Part shown: positions 6,966 to 17,536 of the stretch, piece by piece
Layout of the letters: each line of letters begins with the position of its first letter
Position numbering within the stretch: the stretch's first letter is position 1
Source of the DNA: Pseudomonadota bacterium
Lineage (GTDB): Bacteria; Pseudomonadota; Alphaproteobacteria; Reyranellales; Reyranellaceae
Direction of reading: 5' to 3'
DNA: 21,061 bases
Assembly (NCBI GenBank): GCA_023416135.1
Contig: JAEZIF010000516.1
Location: 1-21,061, forward strand
Position numbers and translations under genes: made by a program
Notes under the pieces: generated by a model
Seen by the model: the letters and a program-made list of their open reading frames with translations, nothing else
What the model was told of the DNA's origin: nothing
Database searches by the model: none

Positions 6966-9900
6966 CAGTGGGCCTCCGCCACGCCGGGCGCCGGCACCGT
7001 TCGCCGCACCCCGCGGCGAGAGAAAAGTCCAATCGCGGCAGGCAACACCGTCAGGAACAGCAAGGGTGCCAGCAGCGTGCCCCCGACCACGACGATGGCC
7101 AGTGGCCGCTGCACCTGGCTGCCGATCGCCGTCGAGAAGGCGGCGGGCAGAAGTCCGACGCACGCCGCTGCGCATGTCATCAGCACCGGCCGCATCTGCA
7201 CGGAGCAGGTTTCGGCCAACGCCGTCTCGGGCGCGCGGCCGGCATCGATCAGGCGGTTGTAGCAACCGACCACCATGATGCCGTTCATGGCGGCGATGCC
7301 GAACAGGGCGACGAAGCCGATGGCGGCCGAGATGCTGAACGGCATGCCGGCCGCGAACAGCGCCAGTACGCCGCCGACCAGCGCCATGGGAATGGCGCTG
7401 CCGGCCAGCAGCGTATCCCGCAGCGAGCCGAAGCTGGTGAACAGCAGTAGCAGGATAAGGCCGATGGCGATCGGCACGGCGACGGCCAGCCGCTGCAGGG
7501 CGTTCTTGAGATTGCCGAACTCACCGACCCATTCGACGCGGTAACCGCCCGGGATCTCCACCTTCTCGGCGACGCGCTCCTGTGCTTCCAGGATGGCGCT
7601 GCCGAGGTCACGTCCGCGCACGGAGAACTTCACGGGGACGTAGCGCTCCTGCTGTTCGCGGTAGATGTAATATGCGCCGGAGACGAGATCGACCGTGGCG
7701 AGTTCGCTGAGCGGCACCTGAGTGACGCCGTTGGTGCCCTGCATGCCGACCGGAATACGCTTGATCGCTTCGATGTTCTCGCGATAACGCGGAGCCAGGC
7801 GGACGACCATCGGGAAATGGCGATCGCTGCCATTCTCGTAGACATCGCCCGCCGCCTGGCCGCCGATCGCCGCCTGCACGGTGGCGTTGATGTCGCCGGG
7901 CGCCAAGCCGTAGCGCGCCGCCTTGGCGCGGTCGATGTCGATCTTGATCGTCGGCTGGCCGAGCGACGCCGACACGGCGAGATCGGTGATGCCGGGCACG
8001 GTAGCAATGGCGTTCTTGATGTCGTCGGCGACCTTGCCCAGCGTTTCCAGGTCCGGGCCGTAGACCTTGACCGAGTTCTCGCCCTTCACACCCGACGCCG
8101 CTTCCTGGACGTTGTCCTGGATGTACTGCGAGAAAGTAAACTCCACGCCGGGGAAGGCCTTGATCAGCGCATCGTTCATCTCGGCGATCAGGCCGTCCTT
8201 GTCGAGGCCCTTGCGCCAGGTCTCGAAGGACTTCAGCGGCACGAAGAACTCGGCATTGAAGAAGCCCGTCGAATCGGTGCCGTCGTCGGGCCGGCCATGC
8301 TGGGAGATTACCGTCTCGGCTTCCGGGAAACTCTTGATCAGGCGGCGCATGCGGTTGGCGTAGTCGTTGCCGGCTTCCAGCGAGATCGAGGCAGGCATCA
8401 CGGCCCGGATCCACATGTTGCCTTCCTCGAGCTTGGGCAGGAACTCGAGCCCGATGGTGCTGCCTGCCAGGACGGCAAGCGCGACGGCGCCCGCGCCCGC
8501 GGCAACAGCGGCACGACGATTGGCCAGCACTATGCCGCGCAGCCGGTCATAGCCGCGGCGCAGCGCGCGTACCGCAAGCGTCTCGGCGTGGCTCACCTTC
8601 TCGGGCAGCAGCAGGGCGGCGAGCGCAGGTGAGATCGTGAAGGTGGCGAGAAGGCCACCCGACAGGGCGTAGGCGTAAGTGCGGGCCATCGGGCCGAAGA
8701 TGTGGCCTTCGACGCCCGACAGAGTGAAGAGCGGCAGGAAGCCCGCGATGATGATGGTGGCCGAGAAGAAGATGGCCTGTGTGACCTCGGTCGAGGCGCG
8801 AAAGATCGTCGCCAGCTTGCCGTCGAGCCCTGCTGGCGCCGGCCGCTGCGACCGGGCTTGGGCGTGGCCGACTTCCGACAGATGCCGGAAGATGTTCTCG
8901 ACCATGATCACGGTGGCGTCGACGATGATGCCGAAGTCGATGGCGCCCATCGACAACAGGTTCGCCGATTCGCCCGACAGCACCAGGATGACCACGGCGA
9001 ACAGGAGCGCGAAGGGAATGGTCGCAGACACGATCAGCGCACTGCGCAAGTCGCCCAGGAACAGCCACTGGATCAGGAAGATCAGGGCGATGCCCATCAA
9101 CATGTTGTGCAACACGGTGTGGGTGGTGATGTCGACCAGGGCGCTGCGATCGTAGATGCGCGCGATGCGTACGCCGGCCGGTAGCACGCCAGTGTTGTTG
9201 ATCTTGTCGACCTCGGCCAGCACACCGGTCAGCGTCGGCATCGTCTCCGCGCCGCGCCGCATCAGCACGATGCCCTGCACCACGTCGTCGTCGTCGCTTT
9301 GGCCGGCGATGCCGAGGCGCGGCTGATTGCCCACGGTCACGGTGGCGACGTCGGACACCAGCACCGGTGCGCCGTCACGTACAGTCAGCATGGTGTTGCG
9401 GATGTCGTCCATGGTGCGGATCTGGCCAACGCTGCGCACGATCGCCGACTGCAAGCCGATGTTCACGGTATTGGCGCCGACATTGATGTTGGCGTTGTTC
9501 AGGCCGTCCAGTACCTGCTTGAGTGTCAGCCCGTAGGCCAGCAGCCGGTCGAGATCGACGGTGATGTCGTAAGTCTTGGTCTTGCCGCCCCAGCCGGTGA
9601 CGTCGATCACACCGGGGATTGCCTTGAAGCGGCGCTGCAGGATCCAGTCCTGGATGGTCTTCAGGTCGGCGACCGAATAGCCCGGTGGTCCGACCACCCG
9701 ATAACGGAAGATCTCGCCGATCGGGCTGGTCGGCGACAGCACCGGCTGCATGCCGTTGGGCAGCGGCGGAAGCTGCGACAGACGGTTGATCACCATCTGC
9801 GAAGCCTGCTGGTAGCTCACATCGTAGGTGAACTGAACCTTCACGTCGGACAACCCAAACAGCGAGATGGTGCGGATGGCCTGGACGTAGGGCAGGCCCG

Positions 9901-10117
9901 CCATCTGGATCTCGATCGGCACGGTGATGTAGCGCTCGATCTCCTCCGACGACTGGCCGGGATTCTGGGTGATGATGTCGACCAGCGGCGGTACCGGGTC
10001 GGGATAGGCCTCTATGTTGAGCGTGCGATAGGCGAACAGCCCGCCGACCATCAGCACGGCACCGAGAATGATCACCAGGACGCGCTGCCTGAGGGCGTTT
10101 GCAATGACGGCCTGCAT
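6965..10117 (-). CDS. CzcA/CusA-family heavy-metal efflux RND pump, copy 2
   Basis: This 1050-residue pump resembles the protein at 2191-5346 along its whole length. By eye about three quarters of the first 100 residues are identical. It keeps the proton-relay triad in the fourth membrane segment, AIDFGIIVDATVIMVEN (Asp394, Asp400, Glu407), and the Asp-rich loop SDDDDVVQGIVLMRRG before it. There is no frameshift or missing block, so both copies look functional. It is the second gene of the operon, 32 bases after the membrane fusion protein, and its stop overlaps the start of the outer-membrane channel. That makes it the canonical partner of the two, and the pump at the operon end the extra copy. 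AGGG lies about 10 bases before the ATG. The substrate cannot be read from sequence; a divalent metal is the default for the family. Confidence 0.93.
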   Translation of the reverse strand: MQAVIANALRQRVLVIILGAVLMVGGLFAYRTLNIEAYPDPVPPLVDIITQNPGQSSEEIERYITVPIEIQMAGLPYVQAIRTISLFGLSDVKVQFTYDVSYQQASQMVINRLSQLPPLPNGMQPVLSPTSPIGEIFRYRVVGPPGYSVADLKTIQDWILQRRFKAIPGVIDVTGWGGKTKTYDITVDLDRLLAYGLTLKQVLDGLNNANINVGANTVNIGLQSAIVRSVGQIRTMDDIRNTMLTVRDGAPVLVSDVATVTVGNQPRLGIAGQSDDDDVVQGIVLMRRGAETMPTLTGVLAEVDKINNTGVLPAGVRIARIYDRSALVDITTHTVLHNMLMGIALIFLIQWLFLGDLRSALIVSATIPFALLFAVVILVLSGESANLLSMGAIDFGIIVDATVIMVENIFRHLSEVGHAQARSQRPAPAGLDGKLATIFRASTEVTQAIFFSATIIIAGFLPLFTLSGVEGHIFGPMARTYAYALSGGLLATFTISPALAALLLPEKVSHAETLAVRALRRGYDRLRGIVLANRRAAVAAGAGAVALAVLAGSTIGLEFLPKLEEGNMWIRAVMPASISLEAGNDYANRMRRLIKSFPEAETVISQHGRPDDGTDSTGFFNAEFFVPLKSFETWRKGLDKDGLIAEMNDALIKAFPGVEFTFSQYIQDNVQEAASGVKGENSVKVYGPDLETLGKVADDIKNAIATVPGITDLAVSASLGQPTIKIDIDRAKAARYGLAPGDINATVQAAIGGQAAGDVYENGSDRHFPMVVRLAPRYRENIEAIKRIPVGMQGTNGVTQVPLSELATVDLVSGAYYIYREQQERYVPVKFSVRGRDLGSAILEAQERVAEKVEIPGGYRVEWVGEFGNLKNALQRLAVAVPIAIGLILLLLFTSFGSLRDTLLAGSAIPMALVGGVLALFAAGMPFSISAAIGFVALFGIAAMNGIMVVGCYNRLIDAGRAPETALAETCSVQMRPVLMTCAAACVGLLPAAFSTAIGSQVQRPLAIVVVGGTLLAPLLFLTVLPAAIGLFSRRGVRRTVPAPGVAEAH

Positions 10118-10149
10118 GGGATTACGGCCCTGTTAACCGGGGACCGTCG

Positions 10150-11397
10150 TCAGTCGCGACGGGCGGCGCGATCGATGAACAGCGTACCACTGGTCACGAC
10201 GGTCTCGCCGACACTGAGTCCCTTCTTGACCTCGACAAGGCCATCGCTCGTATCGCCGACCACGATGGGGCGCGACACCACGGTCTTGCTGTCGGGCCGC
10301 GCTACCCAGACGCGGGCATTGGCGCCCTCGTAGACGATCGAATCGGGCGGCACCGCCGGCATCGACCGGTCTTCACCCGAGACGATGCGGAAGGAAGCGA
10401 ACATCTCGGGCTTGAGCTCGAGATTGGTGTTCTTGACCGCTGCGCGAACCGGGAGACGGCGCGTGTTGGGATCGAGCGCTGGCGCGACGTAGTCGAGCTT
10501 GGCGTTGAACACCTGGCCGGGGAAAGCGAGCACGGTGACATGGACCGGCGCGCCGACCTTCATCCGGGGCGCATCGGACTCGCGCACGTTGGCAACCAGC
10601 CACACCGTCGACAAATCGCCGATCGTGAAGACCGGGTCGTTGGCGCCGGCGTTGATGTACTGACCCAAGCCGACCTTGCGCTGGATGACCGTGCCGGCGA
10701 TCGGCGCCGCCACGATGGTCTCCGCGCCGACACGATCGCGCTTCTCGAGGTCAGCGATCTCCTCGTCGCTGCGGCCGAGGATGCGCAGGCGGTTGCGCAC
10801 CGCCATCGATGTGATCTCGGCAGCACGCAGGTCGCCTTGTGCCTGCACCAGATCCGACTGGGCCTGCTCGAGATCCTTCAAGGCGCCGCCGCGGATCGCC
10901 TGCAGGTCGCGCTGGCGCTTCTCGGCCATCTGCGCCAGCGCCAGCCGGGACTTCGCCTTCTCGACGCCGGCGACCGCGGTCACCAGGTCGTTGTGGCCTT
11001 GGACGTACTCGCTCGCCTCGATGGCGAACAGCGGCGCACCGCGCTCGACATATTCGCCGGGCTTGGCGATGAGGCGGCTGACGCGACCCGAATACGGCGA
11101 GAATACCGGCGTCGTCGTGTCCTCGTTGATGGCGATGCGGCCGTCGGTGGCACGCTCCTCGCGGAAGTCCACGGGCTCGACCTTGGCGAACCGGAAGCCG
11201 GCCCACTGAGAGTCGCTCGGCCGGAAGGCGCCGTCGCTTTCGACCAGAGCCGGCGGCCGCATCAGGGCGTTGCCAGGGTTGGTGTTCAGCACCATCCAGC
11301 CACCGACCATGGCGATACCCACGACGCCGGCGCCGGCGAACCACAGGCGGTGGCGCAGCAGGCGCGTGGTCGGCGGGGTTCTGGTCGGCGTGCTCAT
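10150..11397 (-). CDS. RND efflux periplasmic adaptor (HlyD/CusB-type membrane fusion protein)
   Basis: This 415-residue protein bridges an RND pump and an outer-membrane channel. An N-terminal membrane anchor (about 18-38, LWFAGAGVVGIAMVGGWMVL) precedes the first lipoyl half, TPVFSPYSGRVSRLIAKPGEYVERGAPLF (about 92-120). An alpha-helical hairpin rich in Ala, Gln, Glu and Arg follows (about 125-205). The second lipoyl half is IVAAPIAGTVIQRKVGLGQYI, then the beta-barrel VWLVANVRESDAPRMKVGAPV and a membrane-proximal domain. No His- or Met-rich metal-binding segment or heavy-metal-binding domain is present, unlike some CusB/CzcB proteins. It is the first gene of the four-gene operon and the only adaptor for two pumps. 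AGGT lies 9 bases before the ATG. The 113-base gap to the divergent response regulator should hold the operon promoter. Confidence 0.92.
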   Translation of the reverse strand: MSTPTRTPPTTRLLRHRLWFAGAGVVGIAMVGGWMVLNTNPGNALMRPPALVESDGAFRPSDSQWAGFRFAKVEPVDFREERATDGRIAINEDTTTPVFSPYSGRVSRLIAKPGEYVERGAPLFAIEASEYVQGHNDLVTAVAGVEKAKSRLALAQMAEKRQRDLQAIRGGALKDLEQAQSDLVQAQGDLRAAEITSMAVRNRLRILGRSDEEIADLEKRDRVGAETIVAAPIAGTVIQRKVGLGQYINAGANDPVFTIGDLSTVWLVANVRESDAPRMKVGAPVHVTVLAFPGQVFNAKLDYVAPALDPNTRRLPVRAAVKNTNLELKPEMFASFRIVSGEDRSMPAVPPDSIVYEGANARVWVARPDSKTVVSRPIVVGDTSDGLVEVKKGLSVGETVVTSGTLFIDRAARRD

Positions 11398-11510
11398 TGG
11401 CCGACGACCTTAGGCAGTCCACATTACGGAAGCCTGACGCCCTGGGCCTGGGGCCTGTGACGACATGCCGGAATGCGTTACATCGCTCTGACATGGCGGA
11501 AGGCACATCG

Positions 11511-12191
11511 ATGCGCATCCTTCTTGTCGAGGACAATGCCGAGCTCGTGGCCTTGATCATCAGAGGCCTTGAACGCAGCGGATTCGCCGCCGATCCGGTG
11601 GGGAATGCAGCCGATGCCGCGCATGCCCTGGCGACGATAAGGTATGCCGCCGTCGTTCTCGACCTGGGGTTGCCCGACGAGGACGGCCTGCCGTGGCTGC
11701 GCGGCGTACGCGGTCGCGGCGATTCGACGCCCGTTCTCGTGCTCACGGCGCGCGACGGCGTCAGCGACCGCGTCACCGGGTTGCGCGCCGGCGCCGACGA
11801 CTACCTGGTCAAGCCGTTTGCCATGGAGGAGCTCGTGGCACGCCTGAGGGCGCTGTTGCGGCGGTCCGAAAACCTTCTCGGCCAGTGCCTGACGCTGGGT
11901 AATGTGGCGCTCGACACCGAGGGCCGGCAGGTCACGGTTGGCGGCACGGTGCGGCCGTTCTCCAGCCGCGAGACGGCGGTGCTGGAGATCCTGCTCAGAC
12001 GTTGCGGCAACGTCGCACCCAAACGACTGTTCGAGGACCATCTCTTCGGGCTGACCGACGAGGTCGGTTCGAACGCCGTCGAGGTCTACATCCATCGCCT
12101 GCGCCGCATGCTGGCCGACAGCGGCGCCACCGTTCAGGTCCACACCGTGCGCGGCGTCGGTTACATGCTGGCCGAGGCGAAGACGGCCTGA
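11511..12191 (+). CDS. OmpR-family response regulator, no kinase adjacent
   Basis: This 226-residue two-component regulator has a receiver domain with acidic pocket Glu7-Asp8, phosphoacceptor Asp51 (VVLDLGLPDEDG), Thr79 (LVLTARD) and Lys101 (LVKPFAMEEL). A C-terminal winged helix (about 130-222) ends with NAVEVYIHRLRRML and VHTVRGVGYML. The start is the ATG at 11511, because MRILLVEDN is the standard beginning and GGAAGG lies 7 bases upstream. An in-frame ATG at 11493 would add only six residues and lacks such a site. The gene is divergent from the efflux operon, so it most likely controls that operon (inference from the family's usual layout). Metal-responsive systems normally carry a histidine kinase next to the regulator. 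Here katG follows, and no kinase remnant is recognisable in the 128-base gap. Confidence 0.9.
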   Translation: MRILLVEDNAELVALIIRGLERSGFAADPVGNAADAAHALATIRYAAVVLDLGLPDEDGLPWLRGVRGRGDSTPVLVLTARDGVSDRVTGLRAGADDYLVKPFAMEELVARLRALLRRSENLLGQCLTLGNVALDTEGRQVTVGGTVRPFSSRETAVLEILLRRCGNVAPKRLFEDHLFGLTDEVGSNAVEVYIHRLRRMLADSGATVQVHTVRGVGYMLAEAKTA

Positions 12192-12263
12192 GCGCGCTGT
12201 CGCCCTACTCCCTGACGTAAGCCCGGTCGTTGCCCGAACCTCGGAACGGCTGCGCATGACCTA

Positions 12264-12290
12264 TTGATTAGAATATTTCTAAACTATATT
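12264..12290 (+). promoter_or_regulatory. Candidate katG promoter
   Basis: TTGATT at 12264-12269 and TATATT at 12285-12290 (five of six matches to TATAAT) have a 15-base spacer. That is shorter than ideal and is typical of promoters that need an activator or are weak when bare. The AT-rich block stands out in a GC-rich region and lies 30 bases before the katG ATG. The inverted repeat described separately occupies the spacer. Confidence 0.4.
12267..12283. promoter_or_regulatory. Irr/PerR-like inverted repeat upstream of katG
   Basis: TTAGAA at 12268-12273 and TTCTAA at 12277-12282 form a perfect inverted repeat with a TAT centre. With one flanking base on each side it reads ATTAGAATATTTCTAAA, one base off TTTAGAA-N3-TTCTAAA. 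That is the consensus I remember for the iron control element bound by Irr, a Fur-superfamily haem/iron sensor of alphaproteobacteria. PerR boxes have a related shape. It overlaps the putative promoter spacer, which fits repression. The repeat is seen directly; the regulator's identity is inferred. Confidence 0.55.
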
Positions 12291-12319
12291 GAGAAGGGGG
12301 AAGATGATTGGAGACGACA

Positions 12320-14491
<2,172 letters not shown>

Positions 14492-14513
14492 CCCGCCGCG
14501 GGGCCATCACTGG

Positions 14514-14547
14514 GGGCGACAATTCGGCGTTCTGCGAATTGTCGTCC
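14514..14547. repeat. Inverted repeat after katG (possible terminator or operator)
   Basis: CGACAATTCG at 14517-14526 and CGAATTGTCG at 14535-14544 form a perfect 10-bp stem with an 8-base loop. It can be extended by one G-T and two G-C pairs to 14514-14547. It begins 22 bases after the katG stop, which suits a terminator, but no T-run follows on either strand. It could instead be a regulator's site for the lut operon about 110 bases downstream. The sequence alone does not decide. Confidence 0.5.
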
Positions 14548-14655
14548 GGCGGGCGACCGTGCAATTGCCCAGCCTGCCTGCACTATTCCCTGTTTAGGAT
14601 AATTCTGGGCACGGGCCCGTTGCACCGCATTTTTGCGGCTGCCAATGTGGCCGGC

Positions 14656-15447
14656 GTGTCAGCATCGCCCCCCGAAAGATCGAGATCGCCGCGCCGAATC
14701 GCGCTCTTCGTCACCTGCCTGGTCGACCTGTTCCGGCCGTCGGTCGGCTTCGCCGCCATCAAGCTCCTGGAGGACGCCGGGTGCACGGTCGAGGTCCCGC
14801 CCCTGCAGGTCTGCTGCGGACAGCCGGCCTACAATTCCGGCGACCGCGCCACCACGCGGGCAATCGCGGCCCAGGTCATCGAGGCCTTCGAAGGCTACGA
14901 CGCGATCGTCGCCCCTTCGGGCTCGTGCGGCGGCATGTTGAGCCACCACTATCCGGGCCTGTTCGACGACGATCCGGCCATGAAGGCCCGGGCCGAGGCC
15001 CTGGCCGCCCGCAGTTACGAGCTGATGGCGTTCCTGGTCGACGTACTGGGCCTCACCAAGGTCACCGCGCGCTACGACGGCGTCGTCACCTATCACGATT
15101 CCTGCTCGGGCCTGCGCGAGCTCGGGGTCAAGGAACAGCCGCGCCGACTGCTGGGATCGGTGGCAGGCCTCCGTCTGCGCGAAATGAAGGCGCCCGAGGT
15201 CTGCTGCGGCTTCGGCGGCACGTTCTGCGTGAAATATCCCGAGATTTCCAATGCCATGGTCGGCGAGAAATCGGCCGACATCGCCGGCGTCGGCGCGGGC
15301 ACGCTGCTGGCGGGCGACCTCGGCTGCCTGATGAACATGGCGGGCAAGCTGCAGCGCGAAGGCAGCGCGGTGAAGGTGCGGCACGTCGCCGAGGTGCTGG
15401 CCGACATGGGCGGGCTCGCCGCCATCGGCGAGCCGGAGAATCGTTGA
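14656..15447 (+). CDS. lutA: L-lactate utilisation Fe-S protein LutA (CCG-domain protein)
   Basis: LutA is the cysteine-rich iron-sulfur subunit of the LutABC (YkgEFG-like) complex that oxidises L-lactate to pyruvate. It has two CCG-type repeats. The first uses Cys21 (ALFVTCLVDLFRP), Cys53-Cys54 (QVCCGQPAYNSG) and Cys91 (GSCGGM). The second uses Cys150 (YHDSCSGLREL), Cys183-Cys184 (EVCCGFGGTFCVKYPE) and Cys224 (GDLGCLMN). Numbering is from the GTG at 14656, giving 263 residues. The start is uncertain. The frame is open far upstream into katG, and a GTG at 14647 and a TTG at 14620 are alternatives. None has a good ribosome binding site, but conserved sequence starts only at about residue 14. 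The stop overlaps lutB by one base (TGATG). It is the first gene of a compact lut operon. Confidence 0.88.
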   Translation: MSASPPERSRSPRRIALFVTCLVDLFRPSVGFAAIKLLEDAGCTVEVPPLQVCCGQPAYNSGDRATTRAIAAQVIEAFEGYDAIVAPSGSCGGMLSHHYPGLFDDDPAMKARAEALAARSYELMAFLVDVLGLTKVTARYDGVVTYHDSCSGLRELGVKEQPRRLLGSVAGLRLREMKAPEVCCGFGGTFCVKYPEISNAMVGEKSADIAGVGAGTLLAGDLGCLMNMAGKLQREGSAVKVRHVAEVLADMGGLAAIGEPENR

Positions 15448-16865
15448 TGCAATCGACCGCCCGCGACTTCAAGGGAAATGCCCATGCGGCATTGGTCGAT
15501 CCCAACCTGCAGGATTCGCTTGCCAAGCTGAAGGTCGGATTCTCCGAGCGCCGTCGCCAGGCAGCCGAACGGCTGCCGGAATTCGAGGTGCTGCGCGATC
15601 GCGCGCGCGACATCAAGAACCACACGCTGGCCAATCTCGACTTCTATCTAGAGGAATTCGAGCGCAAGGTTCTGGCGCTCGGCGGCCACGTCCACTGGGC
15701 GCCAACGGCAGCCGATGCCCAGCGCATCATCGGCGACCTTTGCCGCAGCATGAACGCCCGGACCGTGGCCAAGTCGAAGTCGATGGTGTCCGAGGAGATC
15801 GGCCTCAACGACTATCTGGAATCCATGGGCATTGCCCCGATCGAGACCGACCTCGGCGAATACATCATCCAGCTCCGCCACGAGCCGCCGAGCCATATCA
15901 TCGCGCCCGCCGTCCATCTCACCAAGGACCAGGTTGCGGACACCTTCCTCGAAGCCCACGGCAAGCTCGGCTTCACCAAGCGCCTCACCGAGCGCAACGA
16001 CCTGGTCGCCGAAGCGCGCTATGTCCTGCGCCAGAAATTCCTCGATGCCGACGTCGGCCTGACCGGCGCGAACTTCCTGGTGGCCGAGACCGGCTCGTCG
16101 ATGCTGGTCACCAACGAAGGCAATGCCGACCTGTCGAACACCTTGCCCAAGATGCACATCGTGCTGGCCAGCATCGAGAAGGTGATCCCGACTCTCGAGG
16201 ACGCGGCTGTCCTGCTGCGCGTCCTGGCGCGTTCGGCGACCGGCCAGGAATCGTCGTCCTACACGACCCTCAATAGCGGCCCCAAGCGGGCGGGCGATCT
16301 CGACGGGCCGGAGCACTATCACGTCGTCATCCTCGACAACGGCCGTTCCTCGGTGCTGGGCACCGAGATGCAGGACATGCTGCGCTGCATCCGTTGCGGC
16401 GCCTGCATGAACCATTGCCCGGTCTACGGCGCGATCGGCGGTCATGCCTATGGCTGGGTCTATCCCGGCCCGATCGGCGCGGTGCTGACGCCGCAGCTGC
16501 TGGGTGTCGAGGAAGCCTCCAACCTGCCCAACGCCTCGACCTTCTGCGGCCGCTGCGAGAGCGTCTGCCCGGTACGCATCCCCTTGCCCGGCCTGATGCG
16601 GCATTGGCGCGAGCGTGAATTCGAGCGTCATCTCACGCCCAAGGCCGTGCGCCAGGGCTTGGCGCTGTGGAGCTTCGTCGCCCGACGGCCGCGGCTCTAC
16701 AAGGGGCTGACCGGTCTCGCCAATCGCGTGCTTGCCCTGTTCGGGCGCGCCGCCGGCCGCTATAGCGCTCTGCCGCTCGCCGGCGGCTGGACGCGCTTTC
16801 GCGACCTCCCTGCGCCGCAACCGGGCGGCACGTTCCACGCTCAATGGAAGCGCAGAAGGCCATGA
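15447..16865 (+). CDS. lutB: L-lactate utilisation Fe-S protein LutB
   Basis: LutB is the ferredoxin-like subunit of the lactate-oxidising complex. The 472-residue protein has an N-terminal LUD domain (about 60-300; note LTGANFLVAETGSSMLVTNEGN at about 205-226). A pair of iron-sulfur motifs follows: CIRCGACMNHCPVYG (Cys314, 317, 320, 324) and FCGRCESVCPVRIPL (Cys367, 370, 374). The C-terminal tail (about 380-472) is basic and helical, as in known LutB proteins. The ATG overlaps the lutA stop by one base, and the ATG of lutC overlaps its own stop by four. The three subunits are therefore probably made in a coupled way. All cysteines expected for the family are present. Confidence 0.93.
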   Translation: MQSTARDFKGNAHAALVDPNLQDSLAKLKVGFSERRRQAAERLPEFEVLRDRARDIKNHTLANLDFYLEEFERKVLALGGHVHWAPTAADAQRIIGDLCRSMNARTVAKSKSMVSEEIGLNDYLESMGIAPIETDLGEYIIQLRHEPPSHIIAPAVHLTKDQVADTFLEAHGKLGFTKRLTERNDLVAEARYVLRQKFLDADVGLTGANFLVAETGSSMLVTNEGNADLSNTLPKMHIVLASIEKVIPTLEDAAVLLRVLARSATGQESSSYTTLNSGPKRAGDLDGPEHYHVVILDNGRSSVLGTEMQDMLRCIRCGACMNHCPVYGAIGGHAYGWVYPGPIGAVLTPQLLGVEEASNLPNASTFCGRCESVCPVRIPLPGLMRHWREREFERHLTPKAVRQGLALWSFVARRPRLYKGLTGLANRVLALFGRAAGRYSALPLAGGWTRFRDLPAPQPGGTFHAQWKRRRP

Positions 16866-17536
16866 GCGACGCCCGCTCCACTATCCTGAACGGCATCCGC
16901 CGCTCGCTCCATCGCGGCGAGCTTTCCGGCGCCCAGCGCCAGGCCATCGAGGACCGACTGGCCGAGCCGCCGCGCGGTCCGGCGGTGGCGCGTGCCAACC
17001 TTCCTCACGCCGACAAGGTGGCGCTGTTCTGCCAATGGGCCGAAGCCAACAACGCCACGGTGGCGCGCGTGGCAGCGGCCGACGTGCCAGGGGAGATTGC
17101 GAACTACCTGGCACGCAACAATCTGCCAGCCAACGCGGCAATGGCACCGGGGGCCGCGCTCGACGGCTACGACTGGGCCAGCCAGAAGATGCTGTCGCTG
17201 CGTCGCGGCCGCGGCGAAGGCAGTGACCATGTCTCGATCACCGGCGCGTTCGCCGGCATCGCCGAGACGGGCACGCTGGTGACGGCCTCGGGACCGGATC
17301 ATCCGGTCACGCTCAACCTCCTGCCGGACACGCATATCGTCGTGCTGCGCGAAGGCGACATCGTCGGCGGCTACGAGGACGTCTGGGCGCGGCTTCGCGC
17401 GCGCTACGGCAAGAACAACATGCCGCGCACCGTGAACACCATCACCGGCCCTTCGCGCACCGGCGACATCGAGCAGACCATCGAGCTCGGCGCCCACGGA
17501 CCACGGCGCATGCACATCGTGGTGGTGCGCGAATGA
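16862..17536 (+). CDS. lutC: L-lactate utilisation protein LutC (LUD domain)
   Basis: LutC is the third, cluster-free subunit of the LutABC complex. The 224-residue protein carries a LUD domain from about residue 55 to the end. Typical blocks are GSDHVSITGAFAGIAETGTLV, GPDHPVTLNLLPDTHIVVL and a closing MPRTVNTITGPSRTGDIEQTIELGAHGP. The ATG at 16862 overlaps the lutB stop (ATGA). An in-frame ATG at 16844 would add six residues and has no ribosome binding site, while GGAAG and AGAAGG lie just before 16862. The stop overlaps the next gene by four bases. No lactate permease or GntR-type regulator is visible in the window. Confidence 0.92.
   Translation: MSDARSTILNGIRRSLHRGELSGAQRQAIEDRLAEPPRGPAVARANLPHADKVALFCQWAEANNATVARVAAADVPGEIANYLARNNLPANAAMAPGAALDGYDWASQKMLSLRRGRGEGSDHVSITGAFAGIAETGTLVTASGPDHPVTLNLLPDTHIVVLREGDIVGGYEDVWARLRARYGKNNMPRTVNTITGPSRTGDIEQTIELGAHGPRRMHIVVVRE

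Noticed and set aside
6966..7265. A 100-residue N-terminal extension of the outer-membrane channel gene
   Set aside because: The frame is open but overlaps the pump gene. The internal ATG at 6965 begins a proper lipoprotein signal peptide and overlaps the pump stop.
11397..11510. An upstream extension of the response regulator
   Set aside because: The standard start MRILLVEDN at 11511 has an ideal ribosome binding site, and the upstream residues are not receiver-like.
12192..12263. Remnant of a histidine kinase after the response regulator
   Set aside because: The short frame past 12191 encodes nothing recognisable, and I could not match it to a kinase N-terminus.
14593..14609. A second Irr-like box before lutA
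   Set aside because: TTTAGGATAATTCTGGG matches only one half well (10 of 14 defined positions) and is not an inverted repeat.
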